Of a DNA stretch of 64,000 bases, positions 24,310 through 33,852 are shown in pieces. Location: contig CAZJLJ010000001.1 in assembly GCA_964546935.1 (NCBI GenBank), positions 62,001 through 126,000 of the forward strand, given 5' to 3'. Every line of letters starts with the position of its first letter. The first letter of the stretch is position 1. The stretch is from JALYTY01 sp964546935 (lineage in GTDB: Bacteria; Vulcanimicrobiota; Vulcanimicrobiia; Vulcanimicrobiales; Vulcanimicrobiaceae). The notes under the pieces were generated by a model. It searched no databases, had not been told where the DNA came from, and was given only the letters and a program-made list of their open reading frames with translations. Position numbers and translations under genes: made by a program.

Positions 24310-25292
24310 CTTGGCTGGATGAACGCAGCGTGAGGATCTCGCGCCGAAGCCTTCCCCGCTTCAATCAAGACCTCGCGAAAGACGTAGCCGCCTGCAAGCG
24401 TGAGCATTGAAGCTGCCACCGTTCTTATTGCATCGAGGGGCTTCGGAAGCTTGAGGATGTTGCCGGCTAAATTGAGCGCCATCGGTGCGAGAATGCCGCC
24501 GATCAAGGTGTACGTGCGTAATCGCTCGCCGTATTTGCCGGTGAACATTGGTTTACCGTATTCACCCGAACGTTTTTCGAAGTCGTTTAACAGAAGAGCT
24601 TCGGTTGCACCGGCAAGCATTTCGAAACGTTCCAGCTTGCGCGCAACACCGTGGTTCCCCTCAACAACGGCGAGCAGGCTCGCTAGCGCGCATGCGCTTG
24701 CAATTCCGGACGAAACGGAAGCTGCGGGAATATGCCGTTTCCCGGAAGACCACAGCGGATTGGCCGTCGCCGAAAGCAACACGCCGGTGTATCCCCCTAC
24801 GAAAGCTCCCGTTAGGGCGTGCAATGTAGTAAAAGGCGCGGGCACAAGATGCCGCAGCCAGCGCGGAATCACATTGCTTTCCGCCAGTTCTTTGGTGACG
24901 TTGGCGCCGGCAACTCCGGAATAAAGAATAAGGCCCCAAACACCCAGCGACATCGGCGATTTGAACTTTACGATGCGCATCATGTTCAAAAACCGCTCCG
25001 GACGACCCAGGTGCGAGATCAACAACCCGGGATTAGCCGCTGCCAAGACGAGCGACGCGTACCGCAGCGATCTGCGCATACGGCGTTCATCTTCTTTTTG
25101 CGGGTCCGCGAGCGCGGAAAGAATTCCGAGCCCACCCATGATGCCGCCGAGGAAAAGATACGTAACGACGTTCCACTCCCAGTGCGGCGCTTTCAACATC
25201 GGCCGGTCGTAATATGTTGGCCCCGGCGCGAAGTTGTCACGCCGTCCGCCCGCGCCTTCGAAGGCTTCGTCTGGACTCGGAACGCTACGCAT
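24306..25292 (-). CDS. nrfD: NrfD-type membrane anchor of formate dehydrogenase
   Basis: 328 aa. NrfD/PsrC-family integral membrane subunit that passes electrons to quinone. About eight helices; family marks are YYDRPMLKAPHWEWNVVTYLFLGGIMGG near the N-terminus and HLGRPERFLNMMRIVKFKSPMSLGVWGL, the usual His-Leu-Gly-Arg loop. It replaces the cytochrome b (FdnI) of E. coli-type membrane FDH. Overlaps fdhB at its start (8 nt) and fdhD at its end. Confidence 0.92.
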   Translation of the reverse strand: MRSVPSPDEAFEGAGGRRDNFAPGPTYYDRPMLKAPHWEWNVVTYLFLGGIMGGLGILSALADPQKEDERRMRRSLRYASLVLAAANPGLLISHLGRPERFLNMMRIVKFKSPMSLGVWGLILYSGVAGANVTKELAESNVIPRWLRHLVPAPFTTLHALTGAFVGGYTGVLLSATANPLWSSGKRHIPAASVSSGIASACALASLLAVVEGNHGVARKLERFEMLAGATEALLLNDFEKRSGEYGKPMFTGKYGERLRTYTLIGGILAPMALNLAGNILKLPKPLDAIRTVAASMLTLAGGYVFREVLIEAGKASARDPHAAFIQPR

Positions 25293-26127
25293 TCTTGAAC
25301 ATTATCCAGCCCGCAAACGCTAGCCCCGCGGCAGCAAGCGCCGCCGCGGTATATCCGGCAGGTTGCCGCGTGGACGGCAACACCGGCTCGGACGGCAAGT
25401 TGTAAACTTCAGGCTTATCCGTCAAAAGAAAAAATGCATTGAGCGGACCGATGCCGCCGCCGACGTCATCTGCGCCGTAGAGCGAGGCTTGCACGCCACG
25501 CGCTTGCAGCGTCTCGACGCGTTGTTTCGCACGTTCGCGTAGTTCTTCTACGTTTCCGAACTGAATCGACTCCGTGGGACATGCTTTGGCGCAAGCGGGA
25601 ACGAAGCCGAGGTTTTGGCGATCGTAGCAAAGGGTGCATTTGCCCGCGACACCGCCGCCGTTTTGCAAGGCCGTTTCTTTCTCTTCGCGGCGTTCTTCGC
25701 GGAGCGACGCAAGGTTGTACCGCGTTCCCGATGGATCGAACTTCTCGATCAAGTCGACAACGCCGAACGGACACGAAACGACGCAGTAACCGCAGCCGTT
25801 GCAAACATCCGGTTGAATATAAACCGAGTCGTGCTCGTTGCGTATGATCGCGCCCGTCGGGCATGCTTCCAAGCAGCCCGCGTTCTTGCAGTGTTTGCAA
25901 ACGTCGCTGCTCATCAACCAACGATCGTGGAGTCCGCTTTCATCGGCATGCATCTGCTCGATGAAGGCCACGTGACGCCACGTCGTTCCGGAAAGTTCCA
26001 AGGTGTTATCGTACGAATTGCCGCTAAACGAAAACCCGTCCGAGGGAAGTTCGTTCCATTGTTTGCACGCGACCTCGCACGCTTTGCACCCGATGCAAAG
26101 GGTAGTGTCGGTAAAAAATCCCGTCAT
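25285..26127 (-). CDS. Formate dehydrogenase Fe-S subunit (four [4Fe-4S])
   Basis: 280 aa. Electron-transfer subunit. Four Cys sets: CIGCKACEVACKQWN, CKHCKNAGCLEACPTG, CNGCGYCVVSCPFG and CTLCYDRQNLGFVPACAKACPTE. C-terminal single membrane helix (about 255-276, YTAAALAAAGLAFAGWIMF), as in FdnH. No Tat or Sec signal, which together with the alpha subunit suggests a cytoplasm-facing enzyme. ATG follows the alpha-subunit stop directly (TAAATG). Confidence 0.95.
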   Translation of the reverse strand: MTGFFTDTTLCIGCKACEVACKQWNELPSDGFSFSGNSYDNTLELSGTTWRHVAFIEQMHADESGLHDRWLMSSDVCKHCKNAGCLEACPTGAIIRNEHDSVYIQPDVCNGCGYCVVSCPFGVVDLIEKFDPSGTRYNLASLREERREEKETALQNGGGVAGKCTLCYDRQNLGFVPACAKACPTESIQFGNVEELRERAKQRVETLQARGVQASLYGADDVGGGIGPLNAFFLLTDKPEVYNLPSEPVLPSTRQPAGYTAAALAAAGLAFAGWIMFKNA

Positions 26128-29100
26128 TTACGGTTCCGATGCTCCCATATCTTCGCCTTGCATGTGTTGATAGCCACGCCCATGCTGCGCTTCCATCCAC
26201 GCTCCCTCCGGCTGGCCTAGCGGATCGCGCTCGGTCGGCGGGACGGGTAAATCGATCCGGTCGCGGCGATGCGCCGGGCGGCGTCCCTGGCGAATGTTAC
26301 ACGTCAGCGTCTTGGATTCGTGAATCGAGACGTTCGGATCGAGCGTGATGGGAATGACGGTTCCGACGCTGTCGCCGCGAGCAAGTGCCACCATGTTGCC
26401 GTAGTTATATGGAACGCCGATTTGATGCACGCGTTTCCCTTTGCCGATTCGCAGCGGGCGCAGCCGTCCGCTCACGAGTGCCCGCGCTTCCATCTCGCCG
26501 ACGGCGGTTGAAATCGTAACCCAGTCGCCGTTCTTTATCCCTTTCTCGACGGCGAGTTCCGGATTGATTTCCGCGAACGCCACAGGCTGTAACTCCGCAA
26601 GCCAAGGAACGTATCGCGTCATAATTCCCGACATCTCGGTGACGCGATACGTAGTTAGCACGTACGGATACTTATCGTCGATGGGTTTGTTATACGGGTT
26701 GTCGCTACGGTGGTAGAGGCCCAGTGCGGGGTTACTTTGTTGCGAGTAAAATTCGTTTTTGACAACGGACTGCAACGGTTCATAGTGAGCCGGTAACGGA
26801 CCATCTTTCAAACCGCTCGCTACAAAAAGCGCGCCCTTTCCATCGACCATCATGATAAACGGGTCGGCTCCCGAATGCGCGTCCATCCCCTTTCCGTTTG
26901 GATCGGCGGGCGTATCCGGCGCTTTTGTCTTTATGAAATCCGGAACGTCAACTCCGGTCCACTCGCGCTTTTCCTCGTCCCACCAAACGTACTTCTTGCG
27001 CTCGCTCCACGGTTTTCCGTCGGGATCCGCCGATGCGCGATTATATAATGTGCGCCGGTTCGCGGGCCACGAGAACCCCCAGTTCGGCGCGGTGTATGGA
27101 CCGCCCGGATCGCGACTTGCGGCGCGATTGGTGTGCTTGTCGGGACAGACGCCGGAGTATATCCAACCGCCACACGCCGTCGATCCGTCATCTTTTAGAT
27201 CGCCGAACCCGGAGACTTGCTCGCCGTTTGCGGTGTAGTAGCCGTTGATTTCTTGCAGAACTTTCACCGCCGAGGGCTCGCCGAGCGCGCGCTCGTGCGG
27301 ATCGTCGTGTTCGTAATCCCACGTCAGATCGAGAATCGGACGGTCTTTCGGATCGGTCGAACCCTTGTAGAGTTCCTTGAGCCGTTTTGCAAACCAGGTG
27401 AGATACCACGCGTCGCTCTTTGAATCGCCCTTTGGTTCGACGGCTTTATCGTGAAATTGCAACAGGCGGCTCGTGTTCACCATCGTGCCGTCTTTTTCGA
27501 ACATCGTAGCGGTGGGAAGAAAGAAAACCTCCGTTGCGATTTTCGAAGGATCCGCACCTTCGCGGCGCCAGAACGAAACGGTTTCGTTCTCGTAGCTATC
27601 GATGTTTACGAGCCAATCGAGCCGTTCCATTGCCGCGGAGACGAGCTCAGCATTCTGACCGGATGCCGCCGGATTTTGACCGATGACGAAATAGCCTTTG
27701 ACGGTACCGTCCTTCATGGCGAAGACAGTAGGCAGAGTCGAATGATCGCCGATCAGCTGCGGCAAGTATTCGAAGCAGTAATCATTCTCTGCCGTCGCAG
27801 CTTCGCCGTAGTACGCTTTTAGCAACGAAATAACGTACTTCGGCGTATTCACCCACCAGCCGGTCGCCTTGGTGTTTGTCTTCAAATATGCTTCAAGCGT
27901 CTGTTCGTCGCGTTGAACGGACGGCATCGGCAGATATCCGGGCATCAGATCGTAAAGCGTTGGAATATCGGTAGCCCCTTGGATATTCGCGTGTCCGCGC
28001 AACGCCATAATGCCGCCGCCGGGGCGGCCGATATTTCCAAGCAGCAGTTGAAGAATCGCGGCCGTTCGGATGAATTGCACGCCTGCGGTGTGCTGCGTCC
28101 ATCCGAGGGCGTAGGCAAAGGCTGAAGTGCGCTCGCGTCCACTATTCTCTACGAGAAGCTGCGCGATGCGAAGGAACTGCTCTTTCGGCGTCCCACAAAC
28201 TTCTTCAACCATCTCCGGCGTATAGCGGGCGTAATGTTTGCGAAGAATATTCAGCACGCAACGCGGGTGTTCGAACGTGGGGTCTTTTTTGATGTGTCCG
28301 TGTTCGTCTCGTTCGTACTGCCACGTTCCGGTGTCGTAAGTTCGCGAATCGGGATCGTACCCGGAAAATAAACCATCGAGATCTTCGGTGTCGCGGAACG
28401 ATTCGTTCACGATATTGGCGGCATTGGTGTACGCGTAAACGTACTCTTTAAAGAAGCCGCCGTTGCTCAACACGAAATTGATGATGCCGCCGAGAAACGC
28501 GATATCGGTTCCACTCCGCAACGGCGCGTAAATGTCCGCCACAGCGGACGTGCGCGTAAAGCGCGGATCGACGTGAATGATCGTGGCGCCGCGTTCTTTC
28601 GCCTTCATTACGAAACGAAACGCGACCGGATGGTTCTCCGCGAAGTTAGAACCTTCGATCAGAATGCAGTCGGCGTTCGCCAGGTCGGGAACCCAAACTG
28701 TTGCGCCGCCGCGCCCGAACGAGGTGCCCAGACCGGGCACCGTCGAGGAGTGTCATATTCGTGCTTGGTTTTCTATCGAAACGACGCCGGCGGAGCGCAT
28801 CAGTTTCGTTAGCAGATAGTTCTCTTCAACCGCAAAAGTGGCGCCGCCAAGCGACGCAATTCCGAGCGTGTGGTTTACCCGTTGAGCTTGTCCTGAGCCT
28901 GTCGAAGCACGTTCGCGGACGAATGTTGCGTCGCGCGTTTCTTTGAAACGCTGTGCGATCCGTTCGAGCGCCCATTCCAACGGCCGGTCTTCGTACCGGT
29001 CCGAATAGGGCGCTCGATACTTTACGGTAGTCCAGCGTTGATCGTTTTCGGTGAAGCCGAAGAGCGCCGATCCTTTCGGGCAAAGATGGCCGCCGCTGAT

Positions 29101-29301
29101 GGGGCTATCGGGGTTTCCCTCGATGTCCAACAGCTTTCCATCTTCACTTACGTACGCAAGCGTCGCACAGCCGACGGCGCAGTAAACGCACAGGCTGTGG
29201 ACCGCTTTCGCACCCGCTATGCGCCCCTTCAGATGCTTTGTGCGTTCCGAGGCAACGTTCGGCAGCATGCCGATGCGTTCGGTAAGATCGATGCTCTCCA
29301 C
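26128..29301 (-). CDS. Formate dehydrogenase alpha subunit, selenoprotein
   Basis: 1057 residues including selenocysteine 183, encoded by in-frame TGA at 28755-28753; standard tools would report two fragments. It oxidises formate to CO2 at a Mo/W-bisMGD centre. N-terminal [4Fe-4S] ligands Cys38, Cys41, Cys45 (CVYCAVGC) and Cys in HLCPKGSA. The Sec context ENQARI-U-HSSTVPGLG matches the family, where this residue is Sec or Cys, and a SECIS hairpin follows. C-terminal molybdopterin dinucleotide-binding domain around MMDVVA-free region YPYVLTTYRVTEMSG and VHQIGVPYNYG. Start GTG 29301 has AAGGAG 5 nt upstream. No twin-arginine signal, unlike FdnG. An unrelated dispersed repeat encodes the linker STGSGQAQ at about residue 133. 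Confidence 0.95.
28723..28755 (-). promoter_or_regulatory. Bacterial SECIS element in fdh alpha mRNA
   Basis: Reading the minus strand: TGA (28755-28753), 11 nt, then GGTGCCC (28741-28735), loop GGTCT (28734-28730), GGGCACC (28729-28723), a perfect 7-bp stem. In E. coli fdhF the SelB-binding hairpin has a GGUCU-type apical loop and its apical stem begins 11 nt after the UGA, as here. This recodes UGA as selenocysteine. Confidence 0.92.
28879..28912. repeat. Dispersed short repeat inside the fdh coding region
   Basis: The core TTGAGCTTGTCCTGAGCC followed by TGTCGAAGCAC is a repeat type I recognise from many GC-rich bacterial genomes; its plus-strand reading gives the tell-tale peptide ELVLSLSKH. 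Here it lies in frame in a variable linker of the formate dehydrogenase alpha subunit. I see no second copy in this window. Confidence 0.6.
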
Positions 29302-29310
29302 GACTTCTCC

Positions 29311-30651
29311 TTACGCGGTAGCTTGTTGCGGTAGTGCCGCCGGCTTCTTAACGAAGAACGGGATAACTGCAGCGATCAGCAACATCACCGCAACCGGAAC
29401 GAGCGCGCCGGAGTACGATCCCGTTACGTCGTGGACTTTCGCCGCGATGAACGGTCCCACGAGTCCGCCGACACCCCATGCAGTAAGAATATAACCGTAA
29501 ATTTGTCCCAGGTACTTCGTTCCGAAGAAGTCGGCCGTAAATGACGGCATGACACCGAAGCCTCCGCCGTAGCAGAGCAATACGATGGCGAAGTAAATTC
29601 CGACTGCGACGAAGCCGCCGGTATGTGCCATCAGGAAGAACACGACCGCTTGGATCAAGTACATCGTGGTATAGGTCAATGGACGGCCGATGCGGTCGGA
29701 AACGGTCCCCCAGAAGAAGCGTCCCAAACCGTTGAAGACGGCGAGGAAACCGTATACCTGGCCCGCCTGAGCAGGTGTCGCGCCCGTGAGTTCGGTGTAA
29801 ATCGGTGCCGCATTCGAAATGATGAGGATCCCGGCCGTGACGTTCAGGAAAAGCAGAAGCCACAATCCATAAAGCTGCGGCATAGACGCGGCTTCGGACG
29901 GCGTGAAGCCGGTGGTTTGCGTTGCGACGCTAGCCGGCACGCCCGCGACGGTGTAGTTGGGCGGCGGATTCTTCAACAGAAAGGCACATAGGCCGCCGAT
30001 AATGATGAAGACGATTCCGGAGATCGTAAAGATCATGAGCGCGCCATGCAGCGCACCCGGAGGCAGTGCGTACTGTGTTGGGTCGAACACCGTTCCCGCC
30101 TTGATCGCTGCCGCTCTTGCAGCAACGTATGCTCCGGCAGCCTTTGCAGCCACATGGTAGGCGTCGAGGCGCGTCACGACTTGGTTGTAGACGAAAGCGC
30201 CGAGGCCGAACCCCATGACGACCATACCGCTCCCCAAACCGCGGCGATCCGGGAACCATTTGGTCACCATTGCTACGGGCGTAACATAAGCCATTCCGTT
30301 TCCGAAACCGCCGATGAGCCCGTACGTTAGGTAAAGCCACCATTTTCCAAGCGCTTCCGTGCCCAGTCCGGCGAGCATTACGCCTACGCCCCACAGCAGC
30401 ACGCCCACGATAGTAACGGTGCGTGGCCCAACGCGATCTTGCCAGCGTCCGCCGAACACGGCGCCGATGCCTAAAAAGAAGATCGCTAGCTCAAAGGCGA
30501 GCGTAGCGTCTTGGGTGGACCACTTGAATCCGGCAACGAGCGTGTTCGTGAAAAGACTCCACGAATAGACCGTGCCAAGACACAGCATAACCACCACACC
30601 GGCGAGAGCAATTCCCCACCTGTTGCCGGTTGTCGCTGGAGTTGAAACCAT
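29311..30651 (-). CDS. MFS transporter, oxalate/formate antiporter family
   Basis: 446 aa, 12 membrane helices. OFA family pattern: GIALAGVVVMLCLGTVYSWSLF at the N-terminus, GGRWQDRVGPRTV (A-motif loop), and YGLIGGFGNGMAYVTPVAMVTKWFPDRRGLGSGMVVMGFG, the most typical OFA stretch; second half has GRFFWGTVSDRIGRP. Start ATG 30651 with AAGGAGAAACGAC upstream. It is the first gene of the formate operon, 9 nt before the FDH alpha start, so transport of formate (in exchange for oxalate or another carboxylate) is the likely role. Confidence 0.88.
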   Translation of the reverse strand: MVSTPATTGNRWGIALAGVVVMLCLGTVYSWSLFTNTLVAGFKWSTQDATLAFELAIFFLGIGAVFGGRWQDRVGPRTVTIVGVLLWGVGVMLAGLGTEALGKWWLYLTYGLIGGFGNGMAYVTPVAMVTKWFPDRRGLGSGMVVMGFGLGAFVYNQVVTRLDAYHVAAKAAGAYVAARAAAIKAGTVFDPTQYALPPGALHGALMIFTISGIVFIIIGGLCAFLLKNPPPNYTVAGVPASVATQTTGFTPSEAASMPQLYGLWLLLFLNVTAGILIISNAAPIYTELTGATPAQAGQVYGFLAVFNGLGRFFWGTVSDRIGRPLTYTTMYLIQAVVFFLMAHTGGFVAVGIYFAIVLLCYGGGFGVMPSFTADFFGTKYLGQIYGYILTAWGVGGLVGPFIAAKVHDVTGSYSGALVPVAVMLLIAAVIPFFVKKPAALPQQATA

Positions 30652-30750
30652 GTGTCGTTTCTCCTTAAATCCTTAGCGCAGCAAAAGTGTCCTTGGCCAT
30701 CATTCTAGACTAAAACCAATGAAGCAGGTATGCGCTTGATTTACAAAGCT

Positions 30751-30924
30751 TTAGGTTGGTTTTTCGTATGCACTCGCAATGAACGTGATTACTAGTATTG
30801 CGGAGACGGCTTCACCGCGAAACGCATGCAACACGCTGCCCGCGACGATCGCACATGCCACGCCGATCGGTGAAGCTATCGATCCGCCGGTTATGAAGTC
30901 GTAGATTTCACGCAGGACGCGCAT
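30751..30924 (-). CDS. 57-residue membrane protein
   Basis: Small frame from ATG 30924 to TAA 30751: starts MRVLREIYDFITGGS, has two short hydrophobic segments (IGVACAIVAGSVLHAF and AVSAILVITFIASAY) and ends EKPT. It overlaps the end of the upstream membrane protein by 17 nt, the coupling style used throughout this window, and codon use fits. Too short to assign; probably an accessory subunit of the preceding membrane protein. The remaining 98 bp to the MFS gene holds only the MFS leader. Confidence 0.55.
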   Translation of the reverse strand: MRVLREIYDFITGGSIASPIGVACAIVAGSVLHAFRGEAVSAILVITFIASAYEKPT

Positions 30925-31627
30925 CACGAACCTTCATCGTCGCAACCAGCATGGCGCTGACCGCGAGATACACCGCAATGAACAAAAAGAGCGTTGCGTC
31001 GCCGAACCACCATGCGATACCGAGTCCTTCGCCGGTCCAATAACTTCCGAGCGAAAGCAGCATCAATCCGACGATGCCTTTCATTAGGTTTTCCGGAACG
31101 CGAGCGAACGGCGCGCGCAGCAGAAACGCTGCGATGGAAACTATAACGAGCGCTGCTATTGCACCGCCGGTTGACCAGGCGACGAGTCCGGGCGTTGATG
31201 CGGCGAACGTAACGACTATAACCGCAACTTCCAATCCTTCAACGAAGACGCCCTGAAACGCGACGAAGAATCCCTCGCGCGCGCCACGATGTTGAAGTGT
31301 TTCGACTTGCCGGCGGAAGATTTCGTCTTCGTCGTGCAACGCTTTGCGGCCGGCGAAACGCCACACGGCTTTTCGCAACCAGTTAATGCCGAAAAGCACC
31401 AGGAACGGACCGACAACGATCTCGATGCGCTCCACCGTCGCGGCGCGCGATAGCAGCGGACCCAAGGCAGCTACTAACAGAACGAGCGCAGCGGTAGCGG
31501 CGAGCGTTCCGTTTACCGCCGAGCGCCAACCCTGCGTTATGCCGACTGCCAGAACGATGGTCGCGGCCTCCACGAACTCCACGGCGGACGCGAGAAAGGT
31601 CGTCCCCGCTAGGATCCAGGGCGTCAT
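30908..31627 (-). CDS. COG4280-like integral membrane protein
   Basis: 239 aa, about seven helices. Two related acidic motifs lie in membrane segments: EFVE (Glu17, Glu20) and VEGLEVAVIVV (Glu130, Glu133). The second resembles the REGLE motif of FTR1 iron permeases, and I recall this family as an uncharacterised membrane protein group (COG4280). Cation transport is a reasonable guess, not a demonstrated function. Overlaps the upstream phosphoesterase by ATGA and the downstream 57-residue protein. Confidence 0.65.
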   Translation of the reverse strand: MTPWILAGTTFLASAVEFVEAATIVLAVGITQGWRSAVNGTLAATAALVLLVAALGPLLSRAATVERIEIVVGPFLVLFGINWLRKAVWRFAGRKALHDEDEIFRRQVETLQHRGAREGFFVAFQGVFVEGLEVAVIVVTFAASTPGLVAWSTGGAIAALVIVSIAAFLLRAPFARVPENLMKGIVGLMLLSLGSYWTGEGLGIAWWFGDATLFLFIAVYLAVSAMLVATMKVRDARPA

Positions 31628-33840
31628 TGGTTATGCATACCCGCGGCGTGTTCGAGAATATCGTTGCCGATGCGCGGATCGACGGCATCGGCATCACGAG
31701 TGTCCATATGGTTGCTCAAAGAAGCACCATAAGCCGTTTGTACATTTCGTTCATTGACGTCGATCGTAGGCGGCATCACTTGGAAGGGCCTTAGCTGCGC
31801 CCCAGGTTTGAACGCATCGTACATCGGTGGCGCAACGGCGTCGTAAATGCTCATCGCGGGAAGCCCGAGCAGCAATTCGATGGTGCGAACGACCGAAGTC
31901 GTAGAGTAATGTGCGTGATGTACACCGGGCGCCGCGTAGGGTGAAACGAGATAGAACGTGGTGCGCTGGTCATCAACGTGATCCGGCCCGTTCTGCGCGT
32001 CGTCTTCAATGGCGAAGATCGCCGTGTTCTTCCAGTAGGGCGAGTGCGAAACGATATCGACGATGCGCCCGAAGGCATGATCGTTTTGTGCTACGAACGC
32101 GCGCGGCGTCAACGCGCCGGTTTTTGTGTAATTCGTGTGGTCGTTCGGCAGCCGGACGAATTCGAGCTGCGGCAGTGACTTGCTGCGAACGAAGTCGTTA
32201 AACTCGCGTTGCCACTCGTCGACGCGGGCTTCGTCGCTGACCGTGGTGTCAAAACCGCGATATAGCGCATCGGTGTGATCTTTCAGACCCGGCAGCGTCG
32301 AAGTCTCGAATCCCGTGGCGGGCGGAATCGCGACGAACTCACCGTAGTTGCGATAGGTAATGCCGTGCCGCTTTGCGTTGTCCCAAAGGTACCCGTTTCG
32401 CGGAACGCTCGCAATGGCGCCGTCTTCGAAATCGTAGAGTTTGCGCCGTCCGCCGTAATTGGGCGGCCAAAAACGCTCGAGATAATCGTTCGCGAGTGCA
32501 GCGGTCGACCAGGTATGGCCGCTTGCGCTAACTTGCGCATCGGTGTACGTGTTGTCGAAAATGCCGAAGCGGTGCACGAGCGCATGCTGATTCGGCGTAA
32601 CATTTTCTCCGAACCATGCCAATTTCGGATCGCCGTTGGCTCCCGGAACGTCGCCCAACACTTGGTCGTACGTACGATTCTCTTTGATGATGTAAATGAC
32701 GTGTTTGATGGGGCCGCCGGCGCGCACTACCGTTTGCGGCGGCGTCGGCTCCGGAGAAGGAACGTTTGCCAGCACTTGTTCTGTGCTATGCGCATTGAAT
32801 TCAGCGCGCGGAATCGCCCGCACCGATCCGACTAGCAGCCGCGCAACGTAGGACGGATCTCTCTTAGCGTTTGCAAAATCAGGATTGGGATGCGAGCTTT
32901 CGCCTTTGCCGTTGATAATGTAGACGTTACTCGCGTCGACGGCGACGCCGCTCGGATACCAGCCCGCCGGAACGCGCGCCACGACCCGATTGTTACGAAT
33001 TTCCGCAACTGCGTTTTCCGCGCCTAGAGAGACAAAAATCGTTCCGTCTTGCGCGACGGCTAGGCCGTTTGGCGAAGCACCCGGACCCTGTGGAAGTCCT
33101 ACGTCGATACGATCCGTTACGCGTTCGGTCGCTGTGTCAACCACGTCGATTGTATCTGCGTCGGCACACGCAACGTATAGTTTGCTGCCGTCGCCCGAAA
33201 GCGCAAGCGCCGACGGATGAAGATCGACGGCAACTTCATGTGACTCTTCCGACGGCGATGCGATCACCGAGAGCGTTGCAGCGCCACGATTCGCGATGAA
33301 AAGTTTGCTTCGATCGCTCGAAAATAAGACCGCACCTGGATGGAGTCCCGCCTTTACGGACTTCGCGTTGCTCGTTCCCATTGATGCGATCGACGCGGTA
33401 TCGTCTTCATCGTTTGCAGTCGCGATCGTCGCGCCATTGAACGCAACGGCGTCGGGCCAATGACCGGCGGGAATGGACGTGATCTTTTGCGTCGCCGTAT
33501 CGACGTCCAGGATGCTATTGGAGGCAGCACCCGCCACGTAGACGCCGGTAGCGCTATGCCAAACGGGCGCGCCGAAGGCGTCGTGGAGCGGAATCACGGT
33601 CGTCGTTTCGAGTGATGGAATGCGCATGATGCGCAGCGTAGCGGGCATATAGCCCGACTCTACAACGGCGATCCTCGTCCCATCCAGGGAAGTGGCAATC
33701 CCTTGCGGCATCGTGCCGATCGTTGCAACCGTACCTTCCGGCGCGGATATGCGCCAACCCGATGGTAGTACAGTTATCGTCGCCGATGCAGCACCCAGCA
33801 TAACGATCACGCCAACAAGCAGAGCGAATCTACGCAACAC
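31624..33840 (-). CDS. Secreted beta-propeller plus phosphoesterase protein
   Basis: 738 aa. Signal peptide (1-20). Residues about 40-320 are YVTN-type propeller repeats (GDGSKLYVACADADTIDVVDTATERV, SNSILDVDTATQKITSIPAG). Residues about 375-690 are a phosphoesterase domain of the acid phosphatase/phospholipase C type: KHVIYIIKENRTYDQVLGD at its start, LPNDHTNYTK and FAIEDDAQNGPDHVDDQRTTFYLVSPYA carry the metal-binding Asp/His residues. Likely periplasmic. It follows the chromate transporter by 12 nt. Substrate unknown; phosphate release from an exported ester is possible. Confidence 0.88.
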   Translation of the reverse strand: MLRRFALLVGVIVMLGAASATITVLPSGWRISAPEGTVATIGTMPQGIATSLDGTRIAVVESGYMPATLRIMRIPSLETTTVIPLHDAFGAPVWHSATGVYVAGAASNSILDVDTATQKITSIPAGHWPDAVAFNGATIATANDEDDTASIASMGTSNAKSVKAGLHPGAVLFSSDRSKLFIANRGAATLSVIASPSEESHEVAVDLHPSALALSGDGSKLYVACADADTIDVVDTATERVTDRIDVGLPQGPGASPNGLAVAQDGTIFVSLGAENAVAEIRNNRVVARVPAGWYPSGVAVDASNVYIINGKGESSHPNPDFANAKRDPSYVARLLVGSVRAIPRAEFNAHSTEQVLANVPSPEPTPPQTVVRAGGPIKHVIYIIKENRTYDQVLGDVPGANGDPKLAWFGENVTPNQHALVHRFGIFDNTYTDAQVSASGHTWSTAALANDYLERFWPPNYGGRRKLYDFEDGAIASVPRNGYLWDNAKRHGITYRNYGEFVAIPPATGFETSTLPGLKDHTDALYRGFDTTVSDEARVDEWQREFNDFVRSKSLPQLEFVRLPNDHTNYTKTGALTPRAFVAQNDHAFGRIVDIVSHSPYWKNTAIFAIEDDAQNGPDHVDDQRTTFYLVSPYAAPGVHHAHYSTTSVVRTIELLLGLPAMSIYDAVAPPMYDAFKPGAQLRPFQVMPPTIDVNERNVQTAYGASLSNHMDTRDADAVDPRIGNDILEHAAGMHNQ

Positions 33841-33852
33841 TAATTCCTTTGT

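Noticed and set aside
26128..28740. Separate gene starting at 28740 (GTG) in the formate dehydrogenase
   Set aside because: The GTG is the Val of U-HSSTV; it is the second part of a Sec-containing reading frame, not a new start.
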